DNA of 64,000 bases from Nitrospirota bacterium (GCA_029881725.1 JAOUMB010000007.1:1-64000); one strand, 5' to 3'; positions 9,316-18,710 are shown, counted from the stretch's first letter. The notes: generated from the letters alone by a model not told the origin. Program-made: numbers and translations.

Positions 9316-10061
9316 GGGGCAGTCTCCGGTCCCGGCCCGGCGGAAATCCGGCGGAAGCGGTCAGCCAGGGTGGCGTAGATCATCACCGAAATCAGTGGCC
9401 CCATGGCGGTGAAGGCGATCAGGCCGAAGCCGTCCAGGAGCGGATCCCGTCCCGGCAGGTTGGTGGCCAGTCCCAGCCCGAGGGCGGTGACCAGCGGCAC
9501 GGTTACGGTGCTGGTGGTGACCCCCCCGGAGTCATAGGCCAGGCCGATGATGTTTTTCGGCACCAGTCGGGTGAGCACCATCACCAGCAGGTAACTGCCG
9601 ATGATGTACCAGTGCAGGGGGTGCCCCTGGACGATGCGGAACACCCCCACGGTAAGGCCGCACGCGGCTCCCAGCGCCACCGCGTTGCGCAGCGGCCAGC
9701 GGCGGATGCCTCCGGTGGTGATTTCTTCCGCCTTCATGGCCACGGCGATCAGCGCCGGTTCCGCCATGGAGGTGGCATAGGCCAGACAAAAGGCGAACGG
9801 AAACACCCGGCTCAGGTGCTGCGGGTCGGAAAACTGCCGGGCCATGGTCTCCCCCAAGGGAAACAGGCCGATGCTCAAGCCCTCCACAAACAGGTACAGT
9901 CCCAGCACCACCAGAACCAGGCCGGGCAGCACCCGGCCCGGGTTGTTCAGCGGTTGGCGGAAATAGACGAACTGGAAGAACGCGATCACCAGGATCACCG
10001 GCAGCACGTCGCGCGTGGTGGCTGCCAGGCCCTCCAGAATATGCCGGGTGACTTCGTTCAT
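9312..10061 (-). CDS. DUF1538-family integral membrane protein (copy B)
   Basis: AYDSGGVTTSTVTVPLVTALGLGLATNLPGRDPLLDGFGLIAF; ATGA overlap with copy A. Confidence 0.82.
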   Translation of the reverse strand: MNEVTRHILEGLAATTRDVLPVILVIAFFQFVYFRQPLNNPGRVLPGLVLVVLGLYLFVEGLSIGLFPLGETMARQFSDPQHLSRVFPFAFCLAYATSMAEPALIAVAMKAEEITTGGIRRWPLRNAVALGAACGLTVGVFRIVQGHPLHWYIIGSYLLVMVLTRLVPKNIIGLAYDSGGVTTSTVTVPLVTALGLGLATNLPGRDPLLDGFGLIAFTAMGPLISVMIYATLADRFRRISAGPGPETAP

Positions 10062-10763
10062 CTAGTACACCCAGATGCCGTACAGCATGACCGCCAGAAT
10101 CGGTGTCAGGCTGGCGAAGGCGATCAGGCCGAAGCCGTCCACCAGCGGGTTGCGTCCTTCCACGCTGGAGGCCAGCCCCACCCCCAGAGCGGCCACCAGC
10201 GGTACGGTGACGGTGCTGGTGGTGACGCCGCCGGAGTCATAGGCCAGACCGATGACCTCACGGGGGGCGATGCTGGTTACCGCCACGATCAGCAGGTAGC
10301 CGCCGATGATGTAGTAATGGATGGGGTGCCCCAGGAGGATGCGCAGCACCCCAAGGGCGATGGCAAAGCCCACCGAGGCGGCGACCACACTGCGCACCAT
10401 GAACTGGTCCAGCCGCCCGGCGGAGATTTCCTGGGCCTTTTCGGCCACCGCCAGCAGAGCGGGTTCCGCCACGGTGGTGGCATAGCCGATGGTGAACGCG
10501 AATACCAGCAGCCACAGCAGGCTGCCCTTTCTGGCAAAGTCGTAGGCCAGCGATTCCCCCAGCGGGAACAGGCCCCGTTCCAGCCCCTGGGTGAACAGGA
10601 ACAGGCCGATCACCACCAGCACCATGCCCCACACCACTTCGCTCAGGTGCGGAAACGGCTGTCCCAGCACGGCCAACTGGAAAAATACGATTACCAGTAT
10701 GATCGGCAGTACGTCGCGCAGCAGTTCCACAAGCGCGGATGCAATTTTGCGCAGCAGGGGCAT
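10062..10763 (-). CDS. DUF1538-family integral membrane protein (copy C)
   Basis: AYDSGGVTTSTVTVPLVAALGVGLASSVEGRNPLVDGFGLIAFAS. Confidence 0.82.
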   Translation of the reverse strand: MPLLRKIASALVELLRDVLPIILVIVFFQLAVLGQPFPHLSEVVWGMVLVVIGLFLFTQGLERGLFPLGESLAYDFARKGSLLWLLVFAFTIGYATTVAEPALLAVAEKAQEISAGRLDQFMVRSVVAASVGFAIALGVLRILLGHPIHYYIIGGYLLIVAVTSIAPREVIGLAYDSGGVTTSTVTVPLVAALGVGLASSVEGRNPLVDGFGLIAFASLTPILAVMLYGIWVY

Positions 10764-10980
10764 TGGTGTTCCGGGTCACAAGAGGCCAGCACCAACGGTG
10801 CGGAAAGGACACTCTACCGGCTTCGGATCGGTGCGGCAACCGGGCGGAGGGCCGGAGGAGGTGGGAGTTTCCGCGCCGGCTGTACGGCAATGGACAACCG
10901 GCGAGCGGTGCCGGTATGCTGTCCCGATTGTTCAATTTGGATCTTCCGTGGCCCGGAGCCACGGCGTGAAAGGAATGCGG

Positions 10981-11226
10981 ATGGCAACGGTGCAGTGTTG
11001 CAAGTGCGGCCAGGAAAAGGACGCGATTTCGGGTCCGACCTATGGCGCGGCGATCGGCGAGGAGATCAAGCAGCGGGTATGCAACGCCTGCTGGCTCGAG
11101 TGGTTCAACGGCTTTGGCGTGAAGGTCATCAACGAGATGCAACTGGACATGCGCAAGCCGGAACACACCGCCATGCTGATCCAGCAGATGCGGGTGTTTC
11201 TGAACATGCCCAAGATCGAGGGGTAA
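10981..11226 (+). CDS. Fe(II)-trafficking protein YggX-like with an N-terminal zinc-ribbon-like Cys cluster
   Basis: MATVQCCKCGQEKDAISGPTYGAAIGEEIKQRVCNACWLEWFNGFGVKVINEMQLDMRKPEHTAMLIQQMRVFL; C-terminal part aligns by eye with YggX. Confidence 0.75.
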   Translation: MATVQCCKCGQEKDAISGPTYGAAIGEEIKQRVCNACWLEWFNGFGVKVINEMQLDMRKPEHTAMLIQQMRVFLNMPKIEG

Positions 11227-11274
11227 TCCCTTCGGTCTTTTCGGGGGACTTTCCCCGGGAGTGCATTTCCTGCG

Positions 11275-12180
11275 TCAGCGGGTGCGCACCACCACCACCG
11301 AACAACCGGCCTGACGCAGCACCTTTTCCGAGGTGCTGCCCATCAGAAAACGGCTCAGCCCGTGACGCCCCCGGGCCCCCACCACCAGCAAGTCGAACCC
11401 GCCCGCGCGGGTGTGATCGGCCAGCGCGGTGGCTGGGGCCCCTTCCAGCACCAGGGTGCTGACCTGGAACGGAGCGTCCGCAAGTAGCGCCGCCTCCCGT
11501 TCCAGGAACGCCAAGGCCTGCTCCTTCAGGGTGTCCTGCAACTTGTCCAGGTAGGTCCCGCTGCCGGAGAACTGGGTGGCAGCCAGCCGGCTTTCGGACA
11601 GGTAGCGGTCCTCCACCACATGGGTCAGGGTGAGGGAGCAGCCGGACAGCCAACGGGCGTGTTTGAGCCACTCCAGCACCTGATCACCGTCCCCCTTTTC
11701 GTCCAGTCCTACCAGTACCCGGCGATTCCCGATGCCTTTTTCACGGGCGATGACAACCGGGCACGGGGCGTACCGCACCACTTTTTGTGACACGCTGCCG
11801 ATGGCGTACTCGGGGGTTTTGTCCATGCCGCGTGCGCCCATTACCACAAGATCGGGGAGCACTTGGTCGATCACGGACAGAATTTCCTGAGCCGGGTGAC
11901 CGACCCGTGCGTGTGTGGTGACCTTCACACCCGGCGGGAGCATGTTGCGACACGCCTCCAGCCGCTCGGCGGCGCGCATCTCGTGCTCGTCCTCCATGCG
12001 CTCGCGGGCCATCAGATCCTGCTCTACAAAAACATCGGGAAACGGCACCATCGGTTCCGGCAGCGGCGTGGTCACATGCACCAGGTGCACATGCACGTCG
12101 CCCTGCTCGCGGATGTGGGCGATCAGGTCGCACCCCCATTGGGCATTTTTGGACCCGTCGGTGGCCAGGAGTATGTTCAT
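11275..12180 (-). CDS. Tandem universal stress protein (two USP domains)
   Basis: MNILLATDGSKNAQWGCDLI... VVMGARGMDKTPEYAIGSVSQKVVRYAPCPVVI and VVGARGRHGLSRFLMGSTSEKVLRQAGCSVVVV. Confidence 0.92.
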   Translation of the reverse strand: MNILLATDGSKNAQWGCDLIAHIREQGDVHVHLVHVTTPLPEPMVPFPDVFVEQDLMARERMEDEHEMRAAERLEACRNMLPPGVKVTTHARVGHPAQEILSVIDQVLPDLVVMGARGMDKTPEYAIGSVSQKVVRYAPCPVVIAREKGIGNRRVLVGLDEKGDGDQVLEWLKHARWLSGCSLTLTHVVEDRYLSESRLAATQFSGSGTYLDKLQDTLKEQALAFLEREAALLADAPFQVSTLVLEGAPATALADHTRAGGFDLLVVGARGRHGLSRFLMGSTSEKVLRQAGCSVVVVRTR

Positions 12181-12298
12181 ACAGACCTCCGTCCCCCCAA
12201 CAATATTCCCCCTCACCATTCACCTTACCGCTCAGGGAAGGCGGCGGCAACGATGAATGTCATATCGGGGGGAGAGCGAAAAGGACGCGGGCGGGAGA

Positions 12299-12892
12299 TT
12301 ACACCGCGTGGCGGCCCTCGATGGACTTGATGAGGCTCACCTCATCCGCATACTCAAGGTCCATGCCCACCGGCACGCCGTAGGCGATACGGGTGACCTG
12401 GATGCCCAGCGGCTTGAGTTCGCGGGTCAGATAGAGGGCGGTAGCCTCTCCCTCCACGGTGGGGCTGGTGGCCAGGATGACTTCCTTCACCTCCCCGTCG
12501 CGGACGCGGGCCACCAGTTTTTCGGGGCGGATGGTGGACGGGTCCATCACCTCCAGGGGCGAAAATACCTCGCTCAGCACGTGGTACAGCCCCCGGTAGG
12601 TGCCGGTGTGCTCGATCTGATACAGGGTGCCCGGGTCTTCCACCACCATAATGCGGGTGGTGTCGCGGCGGGGATTATTGCAGATTTCGCACGCCTCGGC
12701 ACTGGCCAGGTTGCCGCACCGGGCGCAGGCGCGGGCCCCGGCGCGGGCCTCGATGAGTGTCTCGCCCAGCTTGCGGGCCCGCTCCGGCTCCATGCGCAGC
12801 ACCGCAAAGGCGATACGCTGGGCGTTTTTGTGCCCTACACCCGGCAGCCGTGCGAATTCGCCAATCAGCCGCTCATAAACCCCTTTGCCCAT
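12299..12892 (-). CDS. recR: Recombination mediator protein RecR
   Basis: LIGEFARLPGVGHKNAQRIAF, C4 zinc finger CARCGNLASAEACEICNNP, Toprim VVEDPGTLYQIEHTGTYRGLYHVL. Confidence 0.97.
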   Translation of the reverse strand: MGKGVYERLIGEFARLPGVGHKNAQRIAFAVLRMEPERARKLGETLIEARAGARACARCGNLASAEACEICNNPRRDTTRIMVVEDPGTLYQIEHTGTYRGLYHVLSEVFSPLEVMDPSTIRPEKLVARVRDGEVKEVILATSPTVEGEATALYLTRELKPLGIQVTRIAYGVPVGMDLEYADEVSLIKSIEGRHAV

Positions 12893-12910
12893 CTGCGGCG
12901 GGAGGCGGTT

Positions 12911-13255
12911 CTAAAACAGGCCGGCCAGCGGATTGCCGCCGCCCAGGCCGGGCAGGTTCAGGCCGCCGGTGACCTTCTGCATCTCCTGCTCCATCTCCTG
13001 TTGGCCCTTGCGCTGGGCTTCGGCGATGGCGGCCAGAATCAGGTCCTGAAGCATGTCCACGTCTTCCGGGTCCACCACCTGCGGGTCGATGCGGATGGCG
13101 GTGATTTCCTGTTTGCCGTTGGCGGTGACGGTGACCATGCCGCCCCCGGAACTGGCGGTGACCTCCTTGCGGGAGGCCTCCTCCTGCACTCTGGCCATCT
13201 GCTCCTGCATCTGTTGGGCCTGTCGCATGATCTGGCCCATCATCTTCTTGGACAT
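12911..13255 (-). CDS. YbaB/EbfC nucleoid-associated protein
   Basis: MGQIMRQAQQMQEQMARVQEEASRKEVTASSGGGMVTVTANGKQEITAIRIDPQVVDPEDVDMLQDLILAA; between recR and dnaX. Confidence 0.95.
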   Translation of the reverse strand: MSKKMMGQIMRQAQQMQEQMARVQEEASRKEVTASSGGGMVTVTANGKQEITAIRIDPQVVDPEDVDMLQDLILAAIAEAQRKGQQEMEQEMQKVTGGLNLPGLGGGNPLAGLF

Positions 13256-13295
13256 CGGTCCTCCTTACGCAAAAAAAGGGTTGGCGGACACCGGG

Positions 13296-15239
13296 TTACG
13301 GCTCCGGCTTGTGCAGTTCCACCACCTCGCCCCCGAAGGTGTCGATTACGTCGCGAATGAACGGAAGCTCCATGGTGGCTTCCACCTCCTCCCGGTGACG
13401 GGCTTGTTCCTCGGCCTCGAACTGCTCGCCCAGGGTGGTGTGTCCGTCGCTTCCCGGTGCGGCGATGACAAACGCCACCGTCATTTCGCGCCCGGTGACG
13501 CGGCGGGCCATGTCGGTGATGAAGGCCAGGTTGTCCGGCCGGTTGACCATACTCAGCATCACCTCGTAGGCGGGCTGGAAGGCCACCTCCACCTTGTGCG
13601 GGGTGGCACTGTGCACCGCGCCCTGTTCCAGGTAGGAGGCCAGCGCCGGCCGGCGGGTTTTGATTTCGCGCACCACGGCGGTCCAGGCTTCACGGGGGGA
13701 GGCGCTGGCAGCGGAAACCATGGCCGGGTCGCTTACCATGGGGTGGGACGGTTCGAGTGCTTCGGGCGGACTCTGGCGGGGCGGGGTGGAAGCTCCCGCG
13801 ATCATTTCACGCGGCGCCTCCGCGGCTGGAGGGGTGAATTGTGAAGCCGCCGGAATCGTGGCCTGCGGTGCGGCGGCCTGCGGCGTGACGGCTTGCGGCG
13901 TGACGGCTTGCGGTGCGGCGGCCTGCGGCGTGACGGCTTGCGGCGTGACGGCTTGCGGCGCGACGGCTTGCGGTGCGGCGGCCTGCGGCGTGACGGCCTG
14001 CGGTGCCGAAGGTGTGGCGCCGGTCACCATTTGCCGGGGGGGCGAGGTGGGCAACGGACGTTGGGTCCGTGGTGGCAGGTCGGCACGGGCCGGAGCGGCG
14101 CCACCGGCGGCAGCCTCCAGACGGGCGGCCAGTTCAGTCAGGCTGACCAGCGCGCGGGCGTCGCAGGCGCGCACCAGCGCGGCCTCCAGCACAAAGCGGG
14201 GGGCGGCGGCCCGTCGGCTGCGATCCTGGGCTTCGGCCAGAAGGTCGAATACGGTATCCAGCATCTCCGGCGGCACGGATGCGGCCTGGGTGGAAAGTTC
14301 GGCCACGTCGTCCATGGACAGGTCGATGAGCGCCGCGGGGTCGTCCGCCACCCGGCACACCAGCAGGTTGCGGAAATGTTCCACCAGCCCGGAGGTGAGG
14401 GTGTTCAGGTCCTGTCCGGCCTCCACCAGGGCCTTCAGGCGCATCAGGGCGGCACCGGGGTCGGCGGCCAGGATGTCCCCCGCGAAGCCGTGCAGGGTGG
14501 GTTGCCCCACCACGCCGAGCATCAGGGAGATGTCTTCCGCCACCAGTCCGCCGCCGGAGAAGCTGACCGCCTGATCGAACAGGGAAAGGGAATCGCGAAG
14601 GGAACCGTCCGCAGCCTGGGCCAGCAGGGCCACGGCGCTTTTGGGGGCGTGGATGCCGTCCCGCGTGGCCAGCCCGGACAGGTGCCCGGCGATCTCCTCG
14701 CGGGATACGCGGCGGAAGGCGTGGTGCTGGCAGCGGGACAGGATGGTCTGCGGAATTTTGTGGGTTTCGGTGGTGGCGAACACGAACACCGCGTGGTCCG
14801 GCGGCTCCTCCAGGGTCTTCAACAGCGCGTTGAAGGCCTGGGTGGAGAGCATGTGCACCTCGTCGATGATATACACCTTGTAGCGGCCAGTGAGGGGCCG
14901 ATAGCGGATGTTGTCGGACAGGTCGCGGATGTTGTCCACACTGTTGTTGGAGGCCCCGTCGATCTCCAGCACGTCGGAGGCGTTGCCGGAGATAATCTGT
15001 GCGCAATGCACGCAGGTGTTGCACGGGGTGGGGGTGGGGCCGTGCTCACAATTGAGGGCGCGGGCAAAGATGCGCGCGATGGTGGTTTTACCCACCCCGC
15101 GGATGCCCGAGAACAGATAGGCGTGGGCGATGCGCCCGGAGGTGATGGCGTTGGTCAGGGTGCGCACGATGTGCGGCTGGCCGACCACCTCTTCAAAGGC
15201 TTGGGGGCGGTACTTGCGGGCGGATACCTGGTAGCTCAT
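13296..15239 (-). CDS. dnaX: DNA polymerase III subunits gamma/tau
   Basis: MSYQVSARKYRPQAFEEVVGQPHIVRTLTNAITSGRIAHAYLFSGIRGVGKTTIARIFARALNC, zinc motif CNTCVHC, IIDEVHML. Confidence 0.97.
   Translation of the reverse strand: MSYQVSARKYRPQAFEEVVGQPHIVRTLTNAITSGRIAHAYLFSGIRGVGKTTIARIFARALNCEHGPTPTPCNTCVHCAQIISGNASDVLEIDGASNNSVDNIRDLSDNIRYRPLTGRYKVYIIDEVHMLSTQAFNALLKTLEEPPDHAVFVFATTETHKIPQTILSRCQHHAFRRVSREEIAGHLSGLATRDGIHAPKSAVALLAQAADGSLRDSLSLFDQAVSFSGGGLVAEDISLMLGVVGQPTLHGFAGDILAADPGAALMRLKALVEAGQDLNTLTSGLVEHFRNLLVCRVADDPAALIDLSMDDVAELSTQAASVPPEMLDTVFDLLAEAQDRSRRAAAPRFVLEAALVRACDARALVSLTELAARLEAAAGGAAPARADLPPRTQRPLPTSPPRQMVTGATPSAPQAVTPQAAAPQAVAPQAVTPQAVTPQAAAPQAVTPQAVTPQAAAPQATIPAASQFTPPAAEAPREMIAGASTPPRQSPPEALEPSHPMVSDPAMVSAASASPREAWTAVVREIKTRRPALASYLEQGAVHSATPHKVEVAFQPAYEVMLSMVNRPDNLAFITDMARRVTGREMTVAFVIAAPGSDGHTTLGEQFEAEEQARHREEVEATMELPFIRDVIDTFGGEVVELHKPEP
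13861..14010. repeat. Array of ten 15-nt units inside dnaX (PQAxx pentapeptide linker)
   Basis: Units such as gcttgcggcgtgacg / gcctgcggtgcggcg repeat in register; encode ...PQAVTPQAAAPQAVAPQAVTPQAV... Confidence 0.9.
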
Positions 15240-15329
15240 CGTGTCCTCCCTCGGCCGGGCTCCGGGTTCAAACGGGGCGATACCGGCACAGGCATTTGAA
15301 TCGACCGTCGGGCGACCGGATGGGCCGGA

Positions 15330-15438
15330 GTGAGGGGCCGGGCGAACCCGCGGCACACCGGGAATCCCGCTTACCGCTGCTTCCTTCCGGACCTGACGGG
15401 GTTCACAGGCTCCGATTGCACGGGACCCAACCCCTCAC
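15330..15438 (-). ncRNA. ffs: Bacterial small SRP RNA (4.5S)
   Basis: Minus strand contains CCTGTGAACCCCGTCAGGTCCGGAAGGAAGCAGCGGTAAGCGGG with the conserved GTCAGGTCCGGAAGGAAGCAGC apical region; ends pair via gtgagggg/cccctcac; boundaries approximate. Confidence 0.92.
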
Positions 15439-15506
15439 GCCGACTCACCCGGGAAAAACGGGTGGGGGATTTGCCTGCCGAAAACACCTGACCCCCTGAC
15501 CATTGT

Positions 15507-15543
15507 GCCGCTTCCCCGTGTGTCTGAACGACGGGGAAGCGGC
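15507..15543 (-). terminator. Strong hairpin downstream of tRNA-Ser(GGA), possible terminator/processing element
   Basis: 13-bp perfect arms gccgcttccccgt / acggggaagcggc with 11-nt loop; no clear T-tract. Confidence 0.45.
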
Positions 15544-15557
15544 GCAACGGCAACAGG

Positions 15558-15648
<91 letters not shown>

Positions 15649-15704
15649 AGCAGGCAAAACAATATGTTGCAGGCAGACCGGCCACACACGCCGGGCACCT
15701 GAAG

Positions 15705-15793
15705 TGGCGGAGAGGGAGGGATTCGAACCCCCGGTGAGTTTCCCCACACCTGATTTCGAGTCAGGCACCTTCGACCAGCTCGGACACCTCTCC
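15705..15793 (-). tRNA. tRNA-Ser (anticodon CGA), CCA encoded
   Basis: GGAGAGGTGTCCGAGCTGG...CCTGACTCGAAATCAGG...GGTTCGAATCCCTCCCTCTCCGCCA. Confidence 0.96.
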
Positions 15794-15803
15794 GTGACCC
15801 CTT

Positions 15804-16301
15804 CTACAGCCGCCGCTGTCGGAAGAATTCGCGCAAAAGGTTACCACAACTCTCCCCTTTTATGCCGCTCAGAATTTGCATCCGGTGGTTCAATCTTTTG
15901 TCCGAGGGGATCGTGTACAGGCTTTCGCACGCTCCCGCTTTGGGGTCGGTACAGCCGTATACCAGCATGTCCACGCGGGCCAGAACCAGCGCCCCGGCGC
16001 ACATGGCGCACGGCTCGCAGGTGACCACCAGGGTGCAGCCCGACAGCCGCCATGCGCCCAGGGTTGCCGAGGCGTCCCTGAGGGCGATGATTTCCGCGTG
16101 GGCGGTGGGGTCGTTGTCCGCCTCGCGCCGGTTGTGGCCACGCCCAACGATTTTCCCTTCCTTCACCACCACGCAGCCGATGGGCACGTCACCGTGTGTG
16201 GCGGCGGCGCGGGCCTCGGCGATGGCGGCGTCCATCCATGGGGACCATTGGGCGGTCTGTTCATCCGTGGGGTTGGGGGTGTTTTCGGATGCGGACGGCA
16301 T
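15804..16301 (-). CDS. tadA: tRNA-specific adenosine-34 deaminase
   Basis: DPTAHAEIIALRDA and TCEPCAMCAGAL zinc deaminase motifs. Confidence 0.94.
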   Translation of the reverse strand: MPSASENTPNPTDEQTAQWSPWMDAAIAEARAAATHGDVPIGCVVVKEGKIVGRGHNRREADNDPTAHAEIIALRDASATLGAWRLSGCTLVVTCEPCAMCAGALVLARVDMLVYGCTDPKAGACESLYTIPSDKRLNHRMQILSGIKGESCGNLLREFFRQRRL

Positions 16302-16337
16302 GGGGCCATTATACGGCGTGGCACAGTCCGAAAATCG

Positions 16338-16365
16338 AAAAGGCCCGGGTTGCCCCGGGCCTTTT
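16338..16365 (-). terminator. Rho-independent terminator downstream of the cytochrome-porin gene
   Basis: aaaaggcccggg ttgc cccgggcctttt. Confidence 0.85.
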
Positions 16366-16391
16366 GACTGTGGATCCGGATGTTCCGGGTG

Positions 16392-17600
16392 TTACAGGCC
16401 GATCTGGAAACCGACGGTGAGGATGGTATCGTCACCCGCGGCGCCGCCGATCGAGTCCGGGTGCCCTTCGCCGTAATCCGCCATCACGTACTCGGCGGTG
16501 AGGTTCACGTTTGGCATTACATAGAACGACGCGGTGAGCACCGTTTCGGTGTCGGTTCCCGGCACCGCCATGCCCGCCGTTTCCGATTCCTTGGATTCGT
16601 ACCGGCCGGTGACCAGCACCCTGGGGGTGACCGGGTAGACGATCTCCGCCAGCAGGTTCTCCTGGGTGTTGCCGGTGGCGCCGCTCACGTTGTCCTGGGA
16701 GAACCAACCCAGCACCATCCAGGTGGGACCCAGACGCAGATTGGCATTCAAGTCCAGCATGGAGTAAGTATCCGTGGCCCCGGTGGCGCCGTCACCCGCA
16801 CGGGCGGTGGTGTAGCGGGCACCGATGGTCTGTCCGGCGATGTCGTAGGCGGCCCATGCATAGGCGCCGCCCAGCACGGCTTCGGCGTTTTCCTCAAAAT
16901 TGTTGCCGTAGCCGGTGGCGTAGCGCAGACCGGAACCCTCGCCCAGCTTCAGGTGGCCATTCAACTCCAGGCCGGAGTTGTCCTGCGACACCGGCGCCAG
17001 ATAACCGTGCTGGGTGGTCCGGCGCGGCTGGGACAGGTAGAAGAATTCGTTGCTCATCACACCCACGCGGGCGTTCAGCAGATTGTCCGGAAGGATGTCG
17101 CTGAACACCAGGAAGGTGCCGCCGGCACCGGCCTGGGCCACAGTGGTGGTGCCCAGTGGAGTTCCTCCGTTAAACACCTCTACTTCGTCGATGCTGAAGG
17201 CATAGTCGAAGAAGTAGGAGATGTTCGGCCCCAGATGTCCGCCGGAGAAGAATTCCAGGCTGCGGCGGTCGGCGTCGGTAATGGCGGTGACGCCTTCCGC
17301 CGGGATGTCGGTTTCGCGGCTTTCGAAGGTCAACTTGGTCATGGCGGCCAGCGGCAGGTTGTCGTTCAGCCACACCGGCTTGCCTTTCTGGCCCTGCATG
17401 CGGTAGCCGTTCTGCTTGAACGCCATGCCGAACTCATTGAGTTTTGGAAACTGCACATGGCAGGTGGTGCACGGCACCTTGTTGGCGCGGGCGAAGGCCG
17501 GAATGGCCTCGGCGGGGGTCGGCGCCAGCATCTGGATCATTCCCAGCCCGAACAGGGCCAGCGCGCCGAGCGCAAAAGTCTTGGATTTCATGGTTCCCAC
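16392..17600 (-). CDS. Outer-membrane monoheme cytochrome-porin fusion, Cyc2-like candidate (start may be 17591)
   Basis: Signal peptide ending ...PTPAEA, then IPAFARANKVPCTTCHVQFPKLNEFGMAFKQNGYRM (one CxxCH close to the mature N-terminus), then alternating beta-strand-like porin sequence to the C-terminus. Confidence 0.72.
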   Translation of the reverse strand: MGTMKSKTFALGALALFGLGMIQMLAPTPAEAIPAFARANKVPCTTCHVQFPKLNEFGMAFKQNGYRMQGQKGKPVWLNDNLPLAAMTKLTFESRETDIPAEGVTAITDADRRSLEFFSGGHLGPNISYFFDYAFSIDEVEVFNGGTPLGTTTVAQAGAGGTFLVFSDILPDNLLNARVGVMSNEFFYLSQPRRTTQHGYLAPVSQDNSGLELNGHLKLGEGSGLRYATGYGNNFEENAEAVLGGAYAWAAYDIAGQTIGARYTTARAGDGATGATDTYSMLDLNANLRLGPTWMVLGWFSQDNVSGATGNTQENLLAEIVYPVTPRVLVTGRYESKESETAGMAVPGTDTETVLTASFYVMPNVNLTAEYVMADYGEGHPDSIGGAAGDDTILTVGFQIGL

Positions 17601-17839
17601 TCCGTCCTGAATATGGATGCCGCCCGGCCCCCCTTCCCAAAGGAACCGCCCGGCACGGTACTTTTCTCCTTCCTGTCGGACGCGGGTTGTCCCGGTGTGA
17701 AGAAATAATTTTGTGTAACTGATTGAAAATCGTCATAAATTGACCTTTTTCAATGCAATTAATGGTCTGGCGTGGACCGGCCCCGGCAGGTATGCTGAAC
17801 CGCGCGGTCGGGTGCGCGAGCGATTCACCGGGAGAATGC

Positions 17840-18691
17840 ATGGAAGCCTTTTTCAATCAATATGAACAGCAGATCCGGCTGGGATGTTTTTTCGGCATCT
17901 TTCTGGCGGTGGCCCTGTGGGAACTGGCCGCGCCGCGCCGGGCGTTGACGGCCTCCAAGGCCGTGCGCTGGGGCAACAACATTGCGCTGGTGGTGGCGGA
18001 TACCCTGCTGGTGCGCTTCCTGTTCGGGGCCATCGGCGTGGGCACGGCGGCACTGGCGTCGGAGCGCGGGTGGGGGGTGCTGAATAATATGGACGTCGGC
18101 CCCACGGCGGCGGTGTTCGCCGCCATCGTGGTGATGGATTTCATCATCTACCTGCAGCACGTGATGTTCCACGCGGTGCCGATTCTGTGGCGGCTGCACC
18201 GGGTACACCATGCGGACGTGGACTACGATGTGACCCTGGGGCTGCGCTTTCACCCCATTGAGATCATCATCAGCATCGGCATCAAACTGGGGGCCATTGT
18301 GCTGGTGGGGGCACCGGTACTGGCGGTGGTGTTGTTCGAGGTGATCCTGAACGGCATGGCCATGTTTAACCACGGCAACATCCGTCTGCCGCTACCCATC
18401 GACCGGGTGCTGCGGCTGTTGTTTGTCACCCCGGACGTGCATCGGGTGCATCACTCGGTGGTGGTGAACGAGACCAACAGCAATTTCGGCTTCAACCTGT
18501 CCATCTGGGACCGCCTGTGCGGCACCTACCGTGCCCAGCCGGAAGCCGGGCACGAGGCCATGACCATCGGCCTGAGCGAGTTCCGGGAGCGGAAATACCT
18601 GCGCCTGGATCAACTGTTGGCGATTCCGTTTATTGGCGGCGTGGGGGGGTATGCGATTGGACGGGTGGGGCAGCAGGTGAAGAAGGGGTAA
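17840..18691 (+). CDS. Sterol desaturase / fatty acid hydroxylase superfamily membrane protein
   Basis: Histidine motifs FHAVPILWRLHRVHHAD and HRVHHSVV in hydrophobic context. Confidence 0.9.
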   Translation: MEAFFNQYEQQIRLGCFFGIFLAVALWELAAPRRALTASKAVRWGNNIALVVADTLLVRFLFGAIGVGTAALASERGWGVLNNMDVGPTAAVFAAIVVMDFIIYLQHVMFHAVPILWRLHRVHHADVDYDVTLGLRFHPIEIIISIGIKLGAIVLVGAPVLAVVLFEVILNGMAMFNHGNIRLPLPIDRVLRLLFVTPDVHRVHHSVVVNETNSNFGFNLSIWDRLCGTYRAQPEAGHEAMTIGLSEFRERKYLRLDQLLAIPFIGGVGGYAIGRVGQQVKKG

Positions 18692-18710
18692 CCTCTGGCG
18701 CAAATGACCG

